DNA from: G965197715 sp965247615 | GTDB lineage: Bacteria > Chloroflexota > Dehalococcoidia > Lucifugimonadales > UBA1127 | Length of the DNA stretch: 64,000 bases | Assembly (NCBI GenBank): GCA_965247615.1 | Contig: OZ252022.1 | Span: 1,612,001 to 1,676,000 of the forward strand | Direction: 5' to 3' | Part shown: positions 26,008 to 35,376 of the stretch, in pieces | Layout of the letters: every line of letters begins with the position of its first letter | Position numbering within the stretch: position 1 is the stretch's first letter | The notes under the pieces: model-generated | Seen by the model: only the letters and a program-made list of their open reading frames with translations | Databases searched by the model: none | What the model was told of the DNA's origin: nothing | Translations under genes and position numbers: made by a program

Positions 26008-27870
26008 CTATCCCCTACCAGGCGCCGCCGGACCCAGCCACGCGTGGTCGTCAGGGTTCTCGCCCGTGGCCTTGTTGTACCTCCGCCCGAACAGGTAGTC
26101 CCACCGCACGATGAGCGACTGTGACCAGTACATCACGTGGGTTGAGTAGGTGCCCTCCTGCAGGTAGGCGTCGAACTCCTGCAGAATCTGGTCCCTCCTG
26201 CCCTGGTCGATGGTGCGGTTGAGCTCCGCCAGCATCGAGTCGAACTTTGGGTCGTCGATGTGGGTATAGTTGCGCTGGCCACCGGGGGCGACGTATCGGT
26301 TTAGGTTGGAGTCCGGCGCCGGGAACGGCGCGACGCCGGAGTAGAACGTGGCCCCGAAGTCGCCGCTGCGGAAGGCCTGGATCGCCGCGAGCCGGTCCAG
26401 GGGTTCCAGCACTGCGTCGAATCCCATCGCCCGCATCTCCGCCACCATGATCTCAGCCCCCCTCAGCCGCGACCCGGTGGGCGACGCGGGGATAACCCGG
26501 ACCTTGAACTGGCTCAGGTCCGTGTACCCTGCCTCTGCGAGCAGCTGCTTCGCCTGGGCCCGAGCTGCCGTCTTGTCCGACTGAAAAGCCAGGTTCTTCT
26601 TCACCAGGTCCTCATAGAGCGTGCCGTACCCGGAACCGTCGGGCTTCTTGAAGAAACCCGGGAAGATCCATTCCCCCAGCTCGCCGGCCCCGTTGGCGGC
26701 CTTGTCCAGGAACTCCTGCCGGTCCATCCAGAGATAGAGGGCCTTGCGGACCCTGGGGTCATCGAAGGGCGGTTGCGTGGCGTTGTACTGGGCCTCGCCG
26801 TGGCTCCCCGCCAGCACGCGCAGGATGCGTACCTCGTCCCCATACTTCTTCAGCATCGCCTCGATCTGCCGCGGACTCGCCGCCCTCGTCTCGTCGATCT
26901 TCTTGGTCTCGAAGGCCGCCAGCTCCGACGCTGCGTCGGGGATGATGAAGCTCCGCTTGCTGTCCAGGAAGGGGACCCCCTCCAGGAAGTAGTTCGGGTT
27001 CCGCTCCCAGAGGTAGCTGATACCCCGCTCCCACTCGTCCTTGACGAACACGTAGGGGCCCGTGCCGTTGATGTTGGTGTGGAACCAGTCCATTCCCTGG
27101 TCCAGGCCCTTCTTTGGGGCGATCATGGTCCAGTCGATTGCCAGATTCATCAGCAACAGCGGCGACGGTCCCTTCAGCTTCACTACCAGGGTGTGCGGGC
27201 TCGGGGCCTCAGTGCTCTCCAGGTAGGGCTGGATGTAGCTGCGCCCGGGCGGCCCGGCATCGCCGGGGTCCAGGTAGTGGTCGTAGGTGGCCTTCACGTC
27301 CGCCGACGTGAAGGGACTGCCGTCGTGGAACGTGACGTTGTCCCGGAGGTTGAACGTCCACGTCAGGCCGTCGTCACTCACGTCCCAGCTCTCCGCCATC
27401 CCGCCGGTCACGTTGGTGTAGACGTTATAGCCGCTGCGCCAGTCCCACCGCACCAGCGGCTCGTACACGCCGTTGACCGCAGCCTGAATATCCGGAGTGG
27501 CGTTGTCCAGGTAGTTCAACGAGTTCGGCTCACGCCGCGCGATCCGCATCTGCCCGCCGTACTGCGGCATGCCGTCCTGCGGGAACAGCGCGAACTGCTC
27601 CTCCGCCACCTTGGACGGCCCCGCCATCGAGGAGCCGGTGGGGGCGGTTGAGGGCGACGATCCGATGGCGCTCGGCAGGGTGAGGAGCTGCGCCGCCTCC
27701 GGCTCGGCGGCCGGCGCCGCAGGCGCCGGGGCCGCGGCTGCCGCCGGCTGCTGCGGCTGCTGTGCGACCGTCCCGCTGTCCCCCGAGGCGCACCCCGCCA
27801 CGAGTCCCACCGCAAGCAGGACTGCCCACGGCAGGACAAAGACCCGAAGCCGACGCTTCGCATTACTCAT
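26008..27870 (-). CDS. Family 5 ABC substrate-binding lipoprotein (tandem copy 2)
   Basis: This 620-residue lipoprotein has a textbook lipobox (LVAGC) and a Pro/Gln/Ala-rich linker (TVAQQPQQPAAAAAPAPAAP). The fold blocks are present: GGMAESWDVSDDGLTWTFNL, FHDGSPFTSADVKATYDHYL, and RVRKALYLWMDRQEFL. The start at 27870 is chosen from AGAGGAGACC directly upstream. By eye it is about 85 percent identical to the product of 27957-29819, including signal peptide and linker, so it is a recent tandem duplicate. Differences cluster in the hinge and loops. The ligand is unknown. Confidence 0.88.
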   Translation of the reverse strand: MSNAKRRLRVFVLPWAVLLAVGLVAGCASGDSGTVAQQPQQPAAAAAPAPAAPAAEPEAAQLLTLPSAIGSSPSTAPTGSSMAGPSKVAEEQFALFPQDGMPQYGGQMRIARREPNSLNYLDNATPDIQAAVNGVYEPLVRWDWRSGYNVYTNVTGGMAESWDVSDDGLTWTFNLRDNVTFHDGSPFTSADVKATYDHYLDPGDAGPPGRSYIQPYLESTEAPSPHTLVVKLKGPSPLLLMNLAIDWTMIAPKKGLDQGMDWFHTNINGTGPYVFVKDEWERGISYLWERNPNYFLEGVPFLDSKRSFIIPDAASELAAFETKKIDETRAASPRQIEAMLKKYGDEVRILRVLAGSHGEAQYNATQPPFDDPRVRKALYLWMDRQEFLDKAANGAGELGEWIFPGFFKKPDGSGYGTLYEDLVKKNLAFQSDKTAARAQAKQLLAEAGYTDLSQFKVRVIPASPTGSRLRGAEIMVAEMRAMGFDAVLEPLDRLAAIQAFRSGDFGATFYSGVAPFPAPDSNLNRYVAPGGQRNYTHIDDPKFDSMLAELNRTIDQGRRDQILQEFDAYLQEGTYSTHVMYWSQSLIVRWDYLFGRRYNKATGENPDDHAWLGPAAPGRG

Positions 27871-27956
27871 TGAAGGTCTCCTCTTGCTGTTCTCCACGCC
27901 TTCGTAACACAAGGCCGGTTATGTAACGCGTATTTCCGCCATTCGGCCTGCGCCGT

Positions 27957-29819
27957 CTATCGCCTGCCGGGCGCCGTTGGACCCAGCCAGGCATAGTCGT
28001 CATGGTTCTCGCCCGTGGTCTTGTTGTACTTCCGCCCGAACAGGTAGTCCCACCGCACAATCAGTGAATGCGACCAGTACATCACGTGGGATGAGTAGGT
28101 GCCCTCCTGCAGGTAGGCGTCAAAGTCCTGCAGAATCTGGTCCCTCCTGCCCTGGTCGATGGTGCGGTTGAGGTCCGCCAGCATCGACTCGAACTTCGCG
28201 TCTTCGATGTGCGTATAGTTGCGTTGGCCCTTGGGCCCAACATACCGGTTGAGGCTGGCGTCCGGCGCCGGGAACGGTGCGATGCCGGAATAGAACGTGG
28301 CCCCGTAGTCGCCGCTGCGGAAGGCCTGGACCGCCGCCAGCCGGTCCAGGGGTTCCAGTTCGGCGTCGAATCCCATCGCCCGGAGCTCTGCCACCAGCAA
28401 CTCGGCGCCATAGATTCGCGCCCCCGTGGGCGCCGCCGGGACAACCCGTATCTTGAACGTGCTCAGGTCTGTATACCCCGCCTCCGCCAGCAGCTGCTTC
28501 GCTTGAGCCCTGGCCGCCGTCTTGTCCGGCTGGTAAGCGATGTTCTTCTTCAGCAGGTCCTCATAGAGCGTGCCGTATCCAGTTCCGTCCGGCTTCTTGA
28601 AGAAGCCCGGGAAGATCCAGTCGCCCAACTCGCCGGCGCCGTTGTTGGCCTTGTCCAGAAACTCCTGCCGGTCCATCCACAGATAGAGCGCCTTCCGTAC
28701 CCTCGGGTCATCGAAGGGCGGATGAGTGGCGTTGTACTGGATGTGGGGATGGCTCCCCGCCAGGACGCGCAGGACCTGGATCTCATCCCCGTACTTGTTC
28801 AGCATTGCCTCGATCTGCCGCGGGCTCGCTGCCCTGGTATCGTCGATCTTCTTCGTCTCGAAGGCCGCCAGCTCCGCCGCAACGTCGGGGATGATGAAGC
28901 TCCGCTTGCTATCCAGGTAGGGGATCCCCTCCACGTAGTAGTTGGGGTTCCGCTCCCAGAGATAGCTGATGCCCCGCTCCCATTCGTCCTTGACGAACAT
29001 GTACGGGCCCGTGCCGTTGACGTTAGTGTGAAACCAGTCCAAGCCCTGGTCTATGGACTTCTTGGGCGCGATCATGGTCCAGTCGATGGCCAGGTTCATC
29101 AGCAGCAAGGGCGACGGCCCCTTCAGCTTCACCACCAGGGTGTAAGGACTTGGAGCATCAACGCGCTCAATGTAGGGCGCTATGTAGCTGCGCCCGGGCG
29201 GCCCGGCGTCGCCGGGGTTCAGGAAGTGGTCATAGGTGGCCTTCACGTCCGCCGAGGTGAAGCCGCTACCGTCGTGGAACTTCACGTCATCCCGCAGCGT
29301 GAATGTCCACGTCACGCCGTCATCATCGACCTTCCAACTCTCGGCCATTCCGCCGGTCACATTGGTGTAGATCTCATAGCCGCTCCGCCAGTCCCACCGG
29401 ACGAGCGGCTCGTACACCCCGTTCACCGCCGCCTCAATGTCTGAAGTGGCGTTGTCCAAGTAGTTCAGAGAGTTTGGCTCCCGCCGCGCGATCCGCATCT
29501 GCCCGCCATACTGAGGCATCCCGTCCTGCGGGAACACCGCGAACTGCTCCTCCGCTATCTTGGACGGCCCCGCCATAGAAGAGCCAGAGGGGGCGGTCGA
29601 AGTCGACGAGCCGATGGTGCTCGGCAACGCAATGAGCTTCGGCGCCTCCGGCTCAGGGGCCGGCGCCGCGGGCGCCGCGGCAGCGGCTGCCGCCGGCTGC
29701 TGCGGCTGCTGTGCTACCGTCCCGCCATCTCCCGAGGCGCACCCCACCACGAGTCCGACTGCAATCAGGGCTACCCACGGCAAGACCAAGACCCGAAGCC
29801 GACGCGTAACAGCGTCCAT
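27957..29819 (-). CDS. Family 5 ABC substrate-binding lipoprotein (tandem copy 1)
   Basis: This 620-residue lipoprotein (lipobox VVGC in GLVVGCASG) has the same length and architecture as its neighbour. The linker has an Ala run (PAAAAAAAPAAPAPEPEAP), then the mature binding fold from about residue 85 (GMPQYGGQMRIARREPNSLNY, shown in part). The start at 29819 follows CAGGAGGCG. It is the first gene of the minus-strand operon and has a promoter at 29849-29877. Keeping two near-identical binding proteins before one permease pair suggests either dosage or two slightly different ligands for one channel. Confidence 0.88.
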   Translation of the reverse strand: MDAVTRRLRVLVLPWVALIAVGLVVGCASGDGGTVAQQPQQPAAAAAAAPAAPAPEPEAPKLIALPSTIGSSTSTAPSGSSMAGPSKIAEEQFAVFPQDGMPQYGGQMRIARREPNSLNYLDNATSDIEAAVNGVYEPLVRWDWRSGYEIYTNVTGGMAESWKVDDDGVTWTFTLRDDVKFHDGSGFTSADVKATYDHFLNPGDAGPPGRSYIAPYIERVDAPSPYTLVVKLKGPSPLLLMNLAIDWTMIAPKKSIDQGLDWFHTNVNGTGPYMFVKDEWERGISYLWERNPNYYVEGIPYLDSKRSFIIPDVAAELAAFETKKIDDTRAASPRQIEAMLNKYGDEIQVLRVLAGSHPHIQYNATHPPFDDPRVRKALYLWMDRQEFLDKANNGAGELGDWIFPGFFKKPDGTGYGTLYEDLLKKNIAYQPDKTAARAQAKQLLAEAGYTDLSTFKIRVVPAAPTGARIYGAELLVAELRAMGFDAELEPLDRLAAVQAFRSGDYGATFYSGIAPFPAPDASLNRYVGPKGQRNYTHIEDAKFESMLADLNRTIDQGRRDQILQDFDAYLQEGTYSSHVMYWSHSLIVRWDYLFGRKYNKTTGENHDDYAWLGPTAPGRR

Positions 29820-29848
29820 TGAACGCCTCCTGTGGATGGTCTCAACGC

Positions 29849-29877
29849 TTGGTAACATACCGGTCGCACTATGTCAA
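29849..29877 (-). promoter_or_regulatory. Promoter of the tandem binding-protein ABC operon
   Basis: On the minus strand: TTGACA, 17 bases, TACCAA, with an extended TG-T before the -10. A degraded copy of the same element (GTTACA ... TGTTACGAA) precedes the second binding-protein gene around 27900-27930, so the duplication included the promoter. Confidence 0.45.
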
Positions 29878-30099
29878 CAACAACGAGGTCTTGTGCCCGT
29901 CTTCACACACGAACTCGACCAGTCTCAGTGCCCGACTCGAAAAGAGCTGCGATTTGCGTAATCATTGCATCCACGCCATGCCCCCCCGTATTGAATGGCG
30001 CCACCCTGCGGCCCCCGGCAATACAGTGGACCTGACCCGGCCCGCCGCCGTTTTGTCTCGGCCCAAGTTCGGAGGAGCCCCTTTTCGCGCCGCCGCCCC

Positions 30100-30126
30100 T
30101 TGACAGAGATTACCCATAGTGTTAAT
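30100..30126 (+). promoter_or_regulatory. Weak promoter candidate for the 30190 amidohydrolase
   Basis: Exact TTGACA, 15 bases, GTTAAT. The spacing is short; the alternative 17-base spacing gives the poorer TAATTC. Confidence 0.35.
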
Positions 30127-30189
30127 TCATTGCCAAGAAACCTACTGATTCCTCATTGGTCAGCCAACCACTGCAGGGAGGCCCGCAAA

Positions 30190-31278
30190 ATGCCCGTGAT
30201 TGATGTCGATGGCCACGTCGTAGAAACCGAGCATACCTGGGATTTCATGGACCCCTCGGACAGCCAGCACAGGCCCTACATCGCCGTCGAAAAGGGCCCC
30301 GGAGGCAACCCCAGGCAGGGCTGGGTCGTCGACGGCAAGATGGTTCGCGCCGTACGCTCCGTCGTCACTTCGCAGCAGCAGACCAAGCTCTACGAGTCCA
30401 CGGGCCGTCAGGTTTCCACGCCCGATGGCGCCGCCGAGATGGAGGACGTCGGCGCCCGGCTCCGCCACATGGACGAGTTGGGTATCGATCTCCAGGTCCT
30501 GCACTCAACCCTGTTCATCACCCCCGTCGCCTTCCGTCCGGAGGTGGACGCGGCGGTCTGCCGCGGCTATAACCGCTGGCTGGCGGACATCTGGCGTCAG
30601 TCCGAGGGCCGGCTGCGGTACGCTGCCGTGCTGCCGCTGCTGGACATTGACGCCGCCATCGAAGAGCTCCGCGACGCCGTCAAGGGCGGCGCATGCGCCG
30701 CAGCCATGCGCCCCATTGAGACCGAAAAGCTCCTCACGAGCTCCTACTTCTACCCCCTCTATGAGGAGGCCAGCCGCCTCAACGTTCCCATGGCCATGCA
30801 CATCGGCTACGGCAACCCCCTCATCCAGGAAATCTTCGGCAACCGCCACGGCGGCGGGTCCGCCTTCGGCTTCCGCCTCGTCGCCGTCGCGGCGCTCCAC
30901 TGGCTCGTGTGGAGCCAGATCCCAGACCGGTTCCCGACCCTCCGCTGGGGCTTCTTTGAGGCCAGCGCTGACTGGCTCCCCTGGGTCCTCAAGGACCTGC
31001 GCCGGAGGTACCCCACCCAGCACCAGAGCAAGAAGCAGCTCGATGGCGATATACTCGGCGACCGGAGGATCTGGGTCGCCTGCGAAGCCGGTGACGACCT
31101 CCCCTACGTCCTGAAGCACGCGGGAGAAGACAACCTCGTCATCGGAACAGACTATGGGCATACGGACCAGGCCAGCGAGCTGGACGCCCTGAAGGAGTTG
31201 GGCCGCAGGACAGGCATCGACCAGTCCGTCATGACCAAGATCCTCTGCGATAATCCGGCTGTGCTCTTTGGCTTTTAG
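30190..31278 (+). CDS. Amidohydrolase family 2 (ACMSD-type) protein
   Basis: This 362-residue protein belongs to the DYGHxD subgroup. The first strand is MPVIDVDGHVVETEHTWDFM (Asp5, Asp7, His9). LRHMDELGIDLQVLHSTLF occurs near residue 95, a central HIGYGNP strand follows, and GTDYGHTD is near residue 318. The start at 30190 follows GCAGGGAGG. It is monocistronic as far as can be seen, followed by an acyl-CoA dehydrogenase with its own promoter. It aligns along its length with 12844 and 59231. The reaction is probably metal-dependent decarboxylation or hydrolysis of a carboxylated ring compound; the substrate is unknown. Confidence 0.83.
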   Translation: MPVIDVDGHVVETEHTWDFMDPSDSQHRPYIAVEKGPGGNPRQGWVVDGKMVRAVRSVVTSQQQTKLYESTGRQVSTPDGAAEMEDVGARLRHMDELGIDLQVLHSTLFITPVAFRPEVDAAVCRGYNRWLADIWRQSEGRLRYAAVLPLLDIDAAIEELRDAVKGGACAAAMRPIETEKLLTSSYFYPLYEEASRLNVPMAMHIGYGNPLIQEIFGNRHGGGSAFGFRLVAVAALHWLVWSQIPDRFPTLRWGFFEASADWLPWVLKDLRRRYPTQHQSKKQLDGDILGDRRIWVACEAGDDLPYVLKHAGEDNLVIGTDYGHTDQASELDALKELGRRTGIDQSVMTKILCDNPAVLFGF

Positions 31279-31387
31279 AGCGCCTCGCGCGCGACTTGGA
31301 CGCCCCGCCAATCACACCCTTCGGGGGCATCAGGGTGAGCGCACGCCGCTACCTTCCCCCCGCTGCCCGTCGCGGCAGCGACCTGAA

Positions 31388-31416
31388 TTGACAAGGACCA
31401 AGCGCAGGGATAGACT
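31388..31416 (+). promoter_or_regulatory. Promoter for the plus-strand acyl-CoA dehydrogenase
   Basis: TTGACA, 17 bases, TAGACT. The leader to the ATG at 31527 would be about 104 bases. Confidence 0.65.
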
Positions 31417-31526
31417 CACCGCGTCCCTTGGGGCTCCACCGGACCGGCGTCGGCATGGCGCTAGACGTGAGTCGACTGGCAGGGCAACAGGCCAGCGCCA
31501 AAAGACAGCAGCAGGAGCAGTCAGCC

Positions 31527-32726
31527 ATGGACTTCGGGTTTAGCCAGGAAGAGCAGGCCCTGCGCCTAGAGGCGCGGGAGTTCGTTCGCACAGAGTGGAC
31601 GGAGAAGTACGGCGACGAGAACTGGAACCTGACCGAGCTCGGCGCGGCCTCCTACGATGACGGGACAGCGCCCGCCCACGTAGCCGTGCGTGAGTTCATC
31701 CAGAAGCTCGTGGAAAAGGGCTGGTGGACCATGGCCTGGCCCAAGGAGTACGGCGGGCAGGAGGCCTCCGTTTCCACCCTCTTCGCGTTCAAGCTGGAGA
31801 TGGACTACCAGGGAGCGCCCGCCGCCTACGCCCCCCTCACCGCCATCCTCACCCATGGCACCCCTTGGCAGAAGGAGTTCTTCCTCCCCAAGATCGCCCG
31901 CGGCGAAATCTCCTTCGGCCTCGGACTCACCGAGCCCAACGCCGGTTCCGACCTCGCCAGCGTCGAGACCCGCGCCGTCCGCGATGGCGACGAGTACGTC
32001 ATCAACGGCCACAAGATCTATCAGAGCGCCATCCCCGTCCCGGACTACTACTACGTCCTGGTACGCACCGACCCCGACCGGCCCAAGCACCGCGGCCTCT
32101 CCCTCTTCGTTGTACCCACGGACACCCCAGGCTTCTCCGCCGAGCCCATGCACGACATGCTGGGCCTGCACCGCTGGCATGAGGAGTACTTCGAGGACCT
32201 CCGCCTTCCCGAACGCTACCGCCTCGGCGAGGAGAATCAGGGCTGGTACATCATCATGAGCGGTCTCCAGCAGAACCGGGCCAATCTCGGCATGGTGGGG
32301 ATCTTCCAGCGCGTCTTCGACAAGATGGCCGACTCCGCCAGGTCCATGCACGTCAACGGCGGCCTCCTCGCCGACGACCCCATCGCCCGCAACGACATGG
32401 CCGCCGTCCGCGTGGAGATCGAAGTCCTCAAGACCGTGGCCTTCAACGCCCTCTCTGAGTACGCGTCCGGCGACACCACCGGGCGGACTGCCGCCATGAC
32501 CCGCGCCTGGGGTGGAGAGATGCGCCAGAAGGTGTGGCAGACCTACGCGCGGCTCGTTGGCCAGCCCGGCACCGTCTGGCCTCGCACGGGTGTGCCCTGG
32601 GCCCCCTTGGACGGGTTCGCCGGCGCCAACGCACTCCTGAGCTACGGCGCCAACATCGGCGAGGGTTCCAGGGAGATCACCCGCAACATCATTGCCCAGC
32701 GGGGACTCGGCCTACCGCGCGGCTAG
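31527..32726 (+). CDS. Acyl-CoA dehydrogenase family protein
   Basis: This 399-residue FAD-dependent dehydrogenase introduces an alpha-beta double bond into acyl-CoA thioesters. The N-terminal helical domain starts MDFGFSQEEQALRLEAREF, which supports the start at 31527 over upstream in-frame codons. The FAD/substrate signature SFGLGLTEPNAGSDLAS is near residue 130. The C-terminal helix block reads ANIGEGSREITRNIIAQRGL. It is convergent with a second, shorter dehydrogenase at 32920-34038. These paired genes resemble the two-subunit acyl-CoA dehydrogenases of steroid or side-chain degradation, but those pairs are normally co-oriented, so pairing here is speculative. Confidence 0.88.
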   Translation: MDFGFSQEEQALRLEAREFVRTEWTEKYGDENWNLTELGAASYDDGTAPAHVAVREFIQKLVEKGWWTMAWPKEYGGQEASVSTLFAFKLEMDYQGAPAAYAPLTAILTHGTPWQKEFFLPKIARGEISFGLGLTEPNAGSDLASVETRAVRDGDEYVINGHKIYQSAIPVPDYYYVLVRTDPDRPKHRGLSLFVVPTDTPGFSAEPMHDMLGLHRWHEEYFEDLRLPERYRLGEENQGWYIIMSGLQQNRANLGMVGIFQRVFDKMADSARSMHVNGGLLADDPIARNDMAAVRVEIEVLKTVAFNALSEYASGDTTGRTAAMTRAWGGEMRQKVWQTYARLVGQPGTVWPRTGVPWAPLDGFAGANALLSYGANIGEGSREITRNIIAQRGLGLPRG

Positions 32727-32919
32727 CGCTTCACTGCCGTCGCCTCAGAGGCGCCCCGGGTGAAGGCGGAACCACTTGGCAGCGCGCCCGTCATGGGGAA
32801 AGCTGCTTTCCCGGTATAGGCGTTGCCCGGGAGTATGCCGAGGCGCCCCGCCTGCGCGCAGCACCCGCACGTACATGGCAGCCCCGAGTCAGGACCTCTG
32901 CGTGCCTCTGTGCAGGAAA

Positions 32920-34038
32920 CTAGATCGCAAGCTCGGCGATGCGGTCCCGATGGTACTGAGCGTTGCCGAACGACGTCTCCCACGCCTTCAGCCGCCGCGT
33001 GAACAGCTGTAGGTCGTAGTCCTCCGTGAACCCAATGGCCCCGTGCGACTGATGCGCGTACCCGGCCACCCGCAGCCCAGCGTCGCTCACCCAAGCCTTG
33101 GCCGCCGCCACCTCCAACTCAGACGCCAGGTTCTCGTCCAGGCACCACAGGGCCTGATACGTAATGTACCTGGACCCGTCCGCGTCCATGGCCATGTTCG
33201 CTGCGTAGTGCTGGAGCGCCTGAAACGTCCCGATGGGCCGCCCGAACGCCATGCGGTTCTTCAGGTACTCCACCGTCATGTCCAGAATCTCCTGCATGGC
33301 ACCGCTCATCTGGGCCGAGCGCAGCGTGGCGCCCTTCTTGATCGCCGACCAGACGATGGGCCAGCCTTCGTTGACCCGCCCCAGGACGTTGGCGGCGGGC
33401 ACCGAGACGCTGTTCAGCGCAACCTCGCACTGGAAGTCGCTGCCGACGGTCTGCAGGCGGTCAACCTTCACCCCGTCCGCCCGCGCGTCCACTAGGAACA
33501 CGGTGATGTCCTCTGCCCCATCCCCGGTCCGCGCGCAGGTCACCAGGTAGTCGGCCGCATTGGCGTAGGGGACAAAGACCTTGGTCCCGTTCAGTGCGAA
33601 GGAGTCGCCATCCGCCACGGCCTGCGTCTGAATGCCTTCGGGCGCAAGCTTCGAATACGGCTCAAGGATTGCCACCGTGCCAATGAGGTCCCCTGAAGCC
33701 AGCATCGGCAGGAATTCCTTCTTCTGCTCCTCGTTCGCCGCCTCCAGAAGGATCGCGGACGTCAGGGCCGTATCAAAGAAGGGCCCCGGCAACAGGTGCC
33801 GGCCCACCTCCTCCATCAGCAGGCCCAGGTCCAGGAAGCCCTGACCTATCCCCCCATACTCCTCCGGGACGATCAGCCCAAGCCAACCCAACTCGGCGAT
33901 CTTCCGCCACAGCTCCAATGTGAAGCCCCGTTCGTCCTTCTCCATCTGCCGCACAAACGTCCGCGGGCTCTCCTGCCGCAGGAACGCCCCCGCCGAGGAC
34001 AACAACATCTGTTGGTGTTCGTTGAGCCCAGTATCCAC
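32920..34038 (-). CDS. Acyl-CoA dehydrogenase family protein
   Basis: This 372-residue protein starts at GTG (34038), preceded by AGAGGGGG. The domains are an N-terminal helical bundle (NEHQQMLLSSAGAFLRQE), a middle beta domain with a degenerate signature (GTVAILEPYSKLAPEG in place of the usual TEPxAGSD), and a C-terminal bundle ending GAIGFTEDYDLQLFTRRLKAW. The weaker middle signature is typical of the non-catalytic or divergent partners in heteromeric acyl-CoA dehydrogenases. That is inference. Its minus-strand promoter candidate is at 34223-34251. Confidence 0.86.
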   Translation of the reverse strand: MDTGLNEHQQMLLSSAGAFLRQESPRTFVRQMEKDERGFTLELWRKIAELGWLGLIVPEEYGGIGQGFLDLGLLMEEVGRHLLPGPFFDTALTSAILLEAANEEQKKEFLPMLASGDLIGTVAILEPYSKLAPEGIQTQAVADGDSFALNGTKVFVPYANAADYLVTCARTGDGAEDITVFLVDARADGVKVDRLQTVGSDFQCEVALNSVSVPAANVLGRVNEGWPIVWSAIKKGATLRSAQMSGAMQEILDMTVEYLKNRMAFGRPIGTFQALQHYAANMAMDADGSRYITYQALWCLDENLASELEVAAAKAWVSDAGLRVAGYAHQSHGAIGFTEDYDLQLFTRRLKAWETSFGNAQYHRDRIAELAI

Positions 34039-34222
34039 GCAATGCCCCCTCTGGTGAGATCTCCTTCATGCTCATGGCCCATCGCCCCGCAGGCCCCGAT
34101 CCAAGCCCACCGAGCAGGGCTCTCCCTCCAGCTCATCCGGCCCGCGCTCCCGGCCTGCAGCCAGTGCCGCGATATCGTCAGGCGCAGCCGCGCCAAGGGC
34201 GGCCGGTGAGACGAGCAGGGCA

Positions 34223-34251
34223 AGAGTAGGCGAACTTCCCACTTTGGTCAA
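34223..34251 (-). promoter_or_regulatory. Promoter for the minus-strand acyl-CoA dehydrogenase
   Basis: On the minus strand: TTGACC, 17 bases, TACTCT. It lies about 185 bases upstream of the GTG start. Confidence 0.45.
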
Positions 34252-34275
34252 GCGTTCGCAGTGCCACCGGGTGGG

Positions 34276-34417
34276 CCGCACATGGTGAGGCACTCGAACC
34301 AAGTTAGTGGCGGGGCGCCCCCCCGCAAGGCCGTCGCGCCAGCGACCCGCACATAGTGAGGCACTCGGACCAAGTGAGCGGCGGGGCGTCCCCCCGCAAG
34401 GTCGTCGCGCCAGCGAC
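34276..34417. repeat. Tandem pair of 71-base repeats, member of a dispersed family
   Basis: Unit 1 is 34276-34346 and unit 2 is 34347-34417. They differ at only a handful of bases and by no net length. Each unit has GAGGCACTCG near its start, a GGCGGGGCG/CCCCCCGC core and ends with the hairpin-forming GTCGCGCCAGCGAC. Related copies lie at about 43850-43931 and 47690-47722. Confidence 0.75.
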
Positions 34418-34615
34418 CCGCAGCCCCACGGCAAGCCACGACCGGATAGGCCGCGTACCGTCCACGTCAATATGGGCGCGAGCAACATCACTTCGGATAT
34501 ACCGGACTCCGGTAATCCCTTACGCACCTTGCTAGGGCAACCAGGCAAGGAGTTTTATCCCGTCTGAGGCCCCCCCCCAATGGAGCACACGAACGGCTGC
34601 AGAGGAGGTTTCGAC

Positions 34616-35291
34616 ATGGCGGCAATCATCGATGCCGATACCCACGTTGACGAGTCCGAGGCTACTTGAAAGGACCTTGAAGAAGCCAACCCCAAGTACA
34701 TCCCCGTCACCGTCACGCCCCCGCTGAAGGTGTGGCCCAGGGCGTGCTGAACGCCGCGCGGAACCGCTGTTATTCGTCGAGGACCGCCTATAGCCGCGCG
34801 CCGTCCGCGACGGCGCGCATCACCCCGCGCGTGAGAAGCGGGAGCCGTACGACGTTGAAGGCCGCCTAAAGGACATGAACCGGATGGGCGTGCACGCCCA
34901 GGTGCTCTTTCCGGCCTTCTTTATCCGCTATAACACCACCAACCCCGAGGCCGAAGCCGCCCTGGCCAAGAGCTACAACCGCTGGCTCGCCGAGCGGTGC
35001 GCCCACAGCAACGGACGGCTCCGTTGGGCGGCTGTCCTCCCGTTCCTCGACACCGATGACACGGTCGATGAGCTGCGCTGGGCCAAGGCCCACGGCGCGT
35101 GCGGGTTTTTCAAGCGCGGCTTTGACCTCTACAAGCGAGTCAGCGACCCCCACTTCTTCCCCGTCTATGAGGAAGCCGCCGCCCTGGAGGAAGTCCAGCG
35201 GTGGGCCGGCGAAGGCAGGATTACCACGGCCGTCGCCCGCAAGATCCTGGAGACCAACGCCCGCGAGTTCTACGGCCTGGGAAGCGCCTGA
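34616..35291 (+). pseudogene. Decayed amidohydrolase family 2 gene
   Basis: A good AGAGGAGG site and ATG at 34616 open a typical amidohydrolase N-terminus (AAIIDADTHVDESEAT). The next codon, a conserved Trp in the paralogs at 30190 and 59231, is TGA (34667-34669). The frame then shifts. Recognisable sequence resumes around 34845 (GRLKDMNRMGVHAQVLFPAFF) and runs through SYNRWLAERC and FFPVYEEAAA. From there it jumps straight to the C-terminal end (ARKILETNAREFYGL), so about 100-150 residues with the central and last metal strands (including DYGHxD) are gone. Nonsense mutation, frameshift and internal deletion together rule out function. It is the same subgroup as 12844, 30190 and 59231. Confidence 0.88.
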
Positions 35292-35376
35292 CTCCAGCCA
35301 GATGCTGACGCCCGACGCCCCGCCTCATGCGGCCCATGCGCCGCAGCACTTCGCCGAGCCTCCCCAAGAGTGGGGC

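Larger units (their letters stand above)
29820..30189. other. Divergent promoter region
   Basis: 370 bases between the minus-strand ABC operon and the plus-strand amidohydrolase. It holds one promoter candidate in each direction and is otherwise featureless to me. Confidence 0.5.
34039..34615. other. Gene-free region with tandem 71-base repeats
   Basis: 577 bases with no convincing gene. It contains the minus-strand promoter of the acyl-CoA dehydrogenase, two tandem 71-base repeats, and the ribosome binding site of the decayed amidohydrolase. Confidence 0.6.

Noticed and set aside
31527..34038. The two acyl-CoA dehydrogenases as an obligate heteromeric pair
   Set aside because: Such pairs are usually in the same operon. 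Here the genes are convergent with separate promoters, so I kept this only as a remark.
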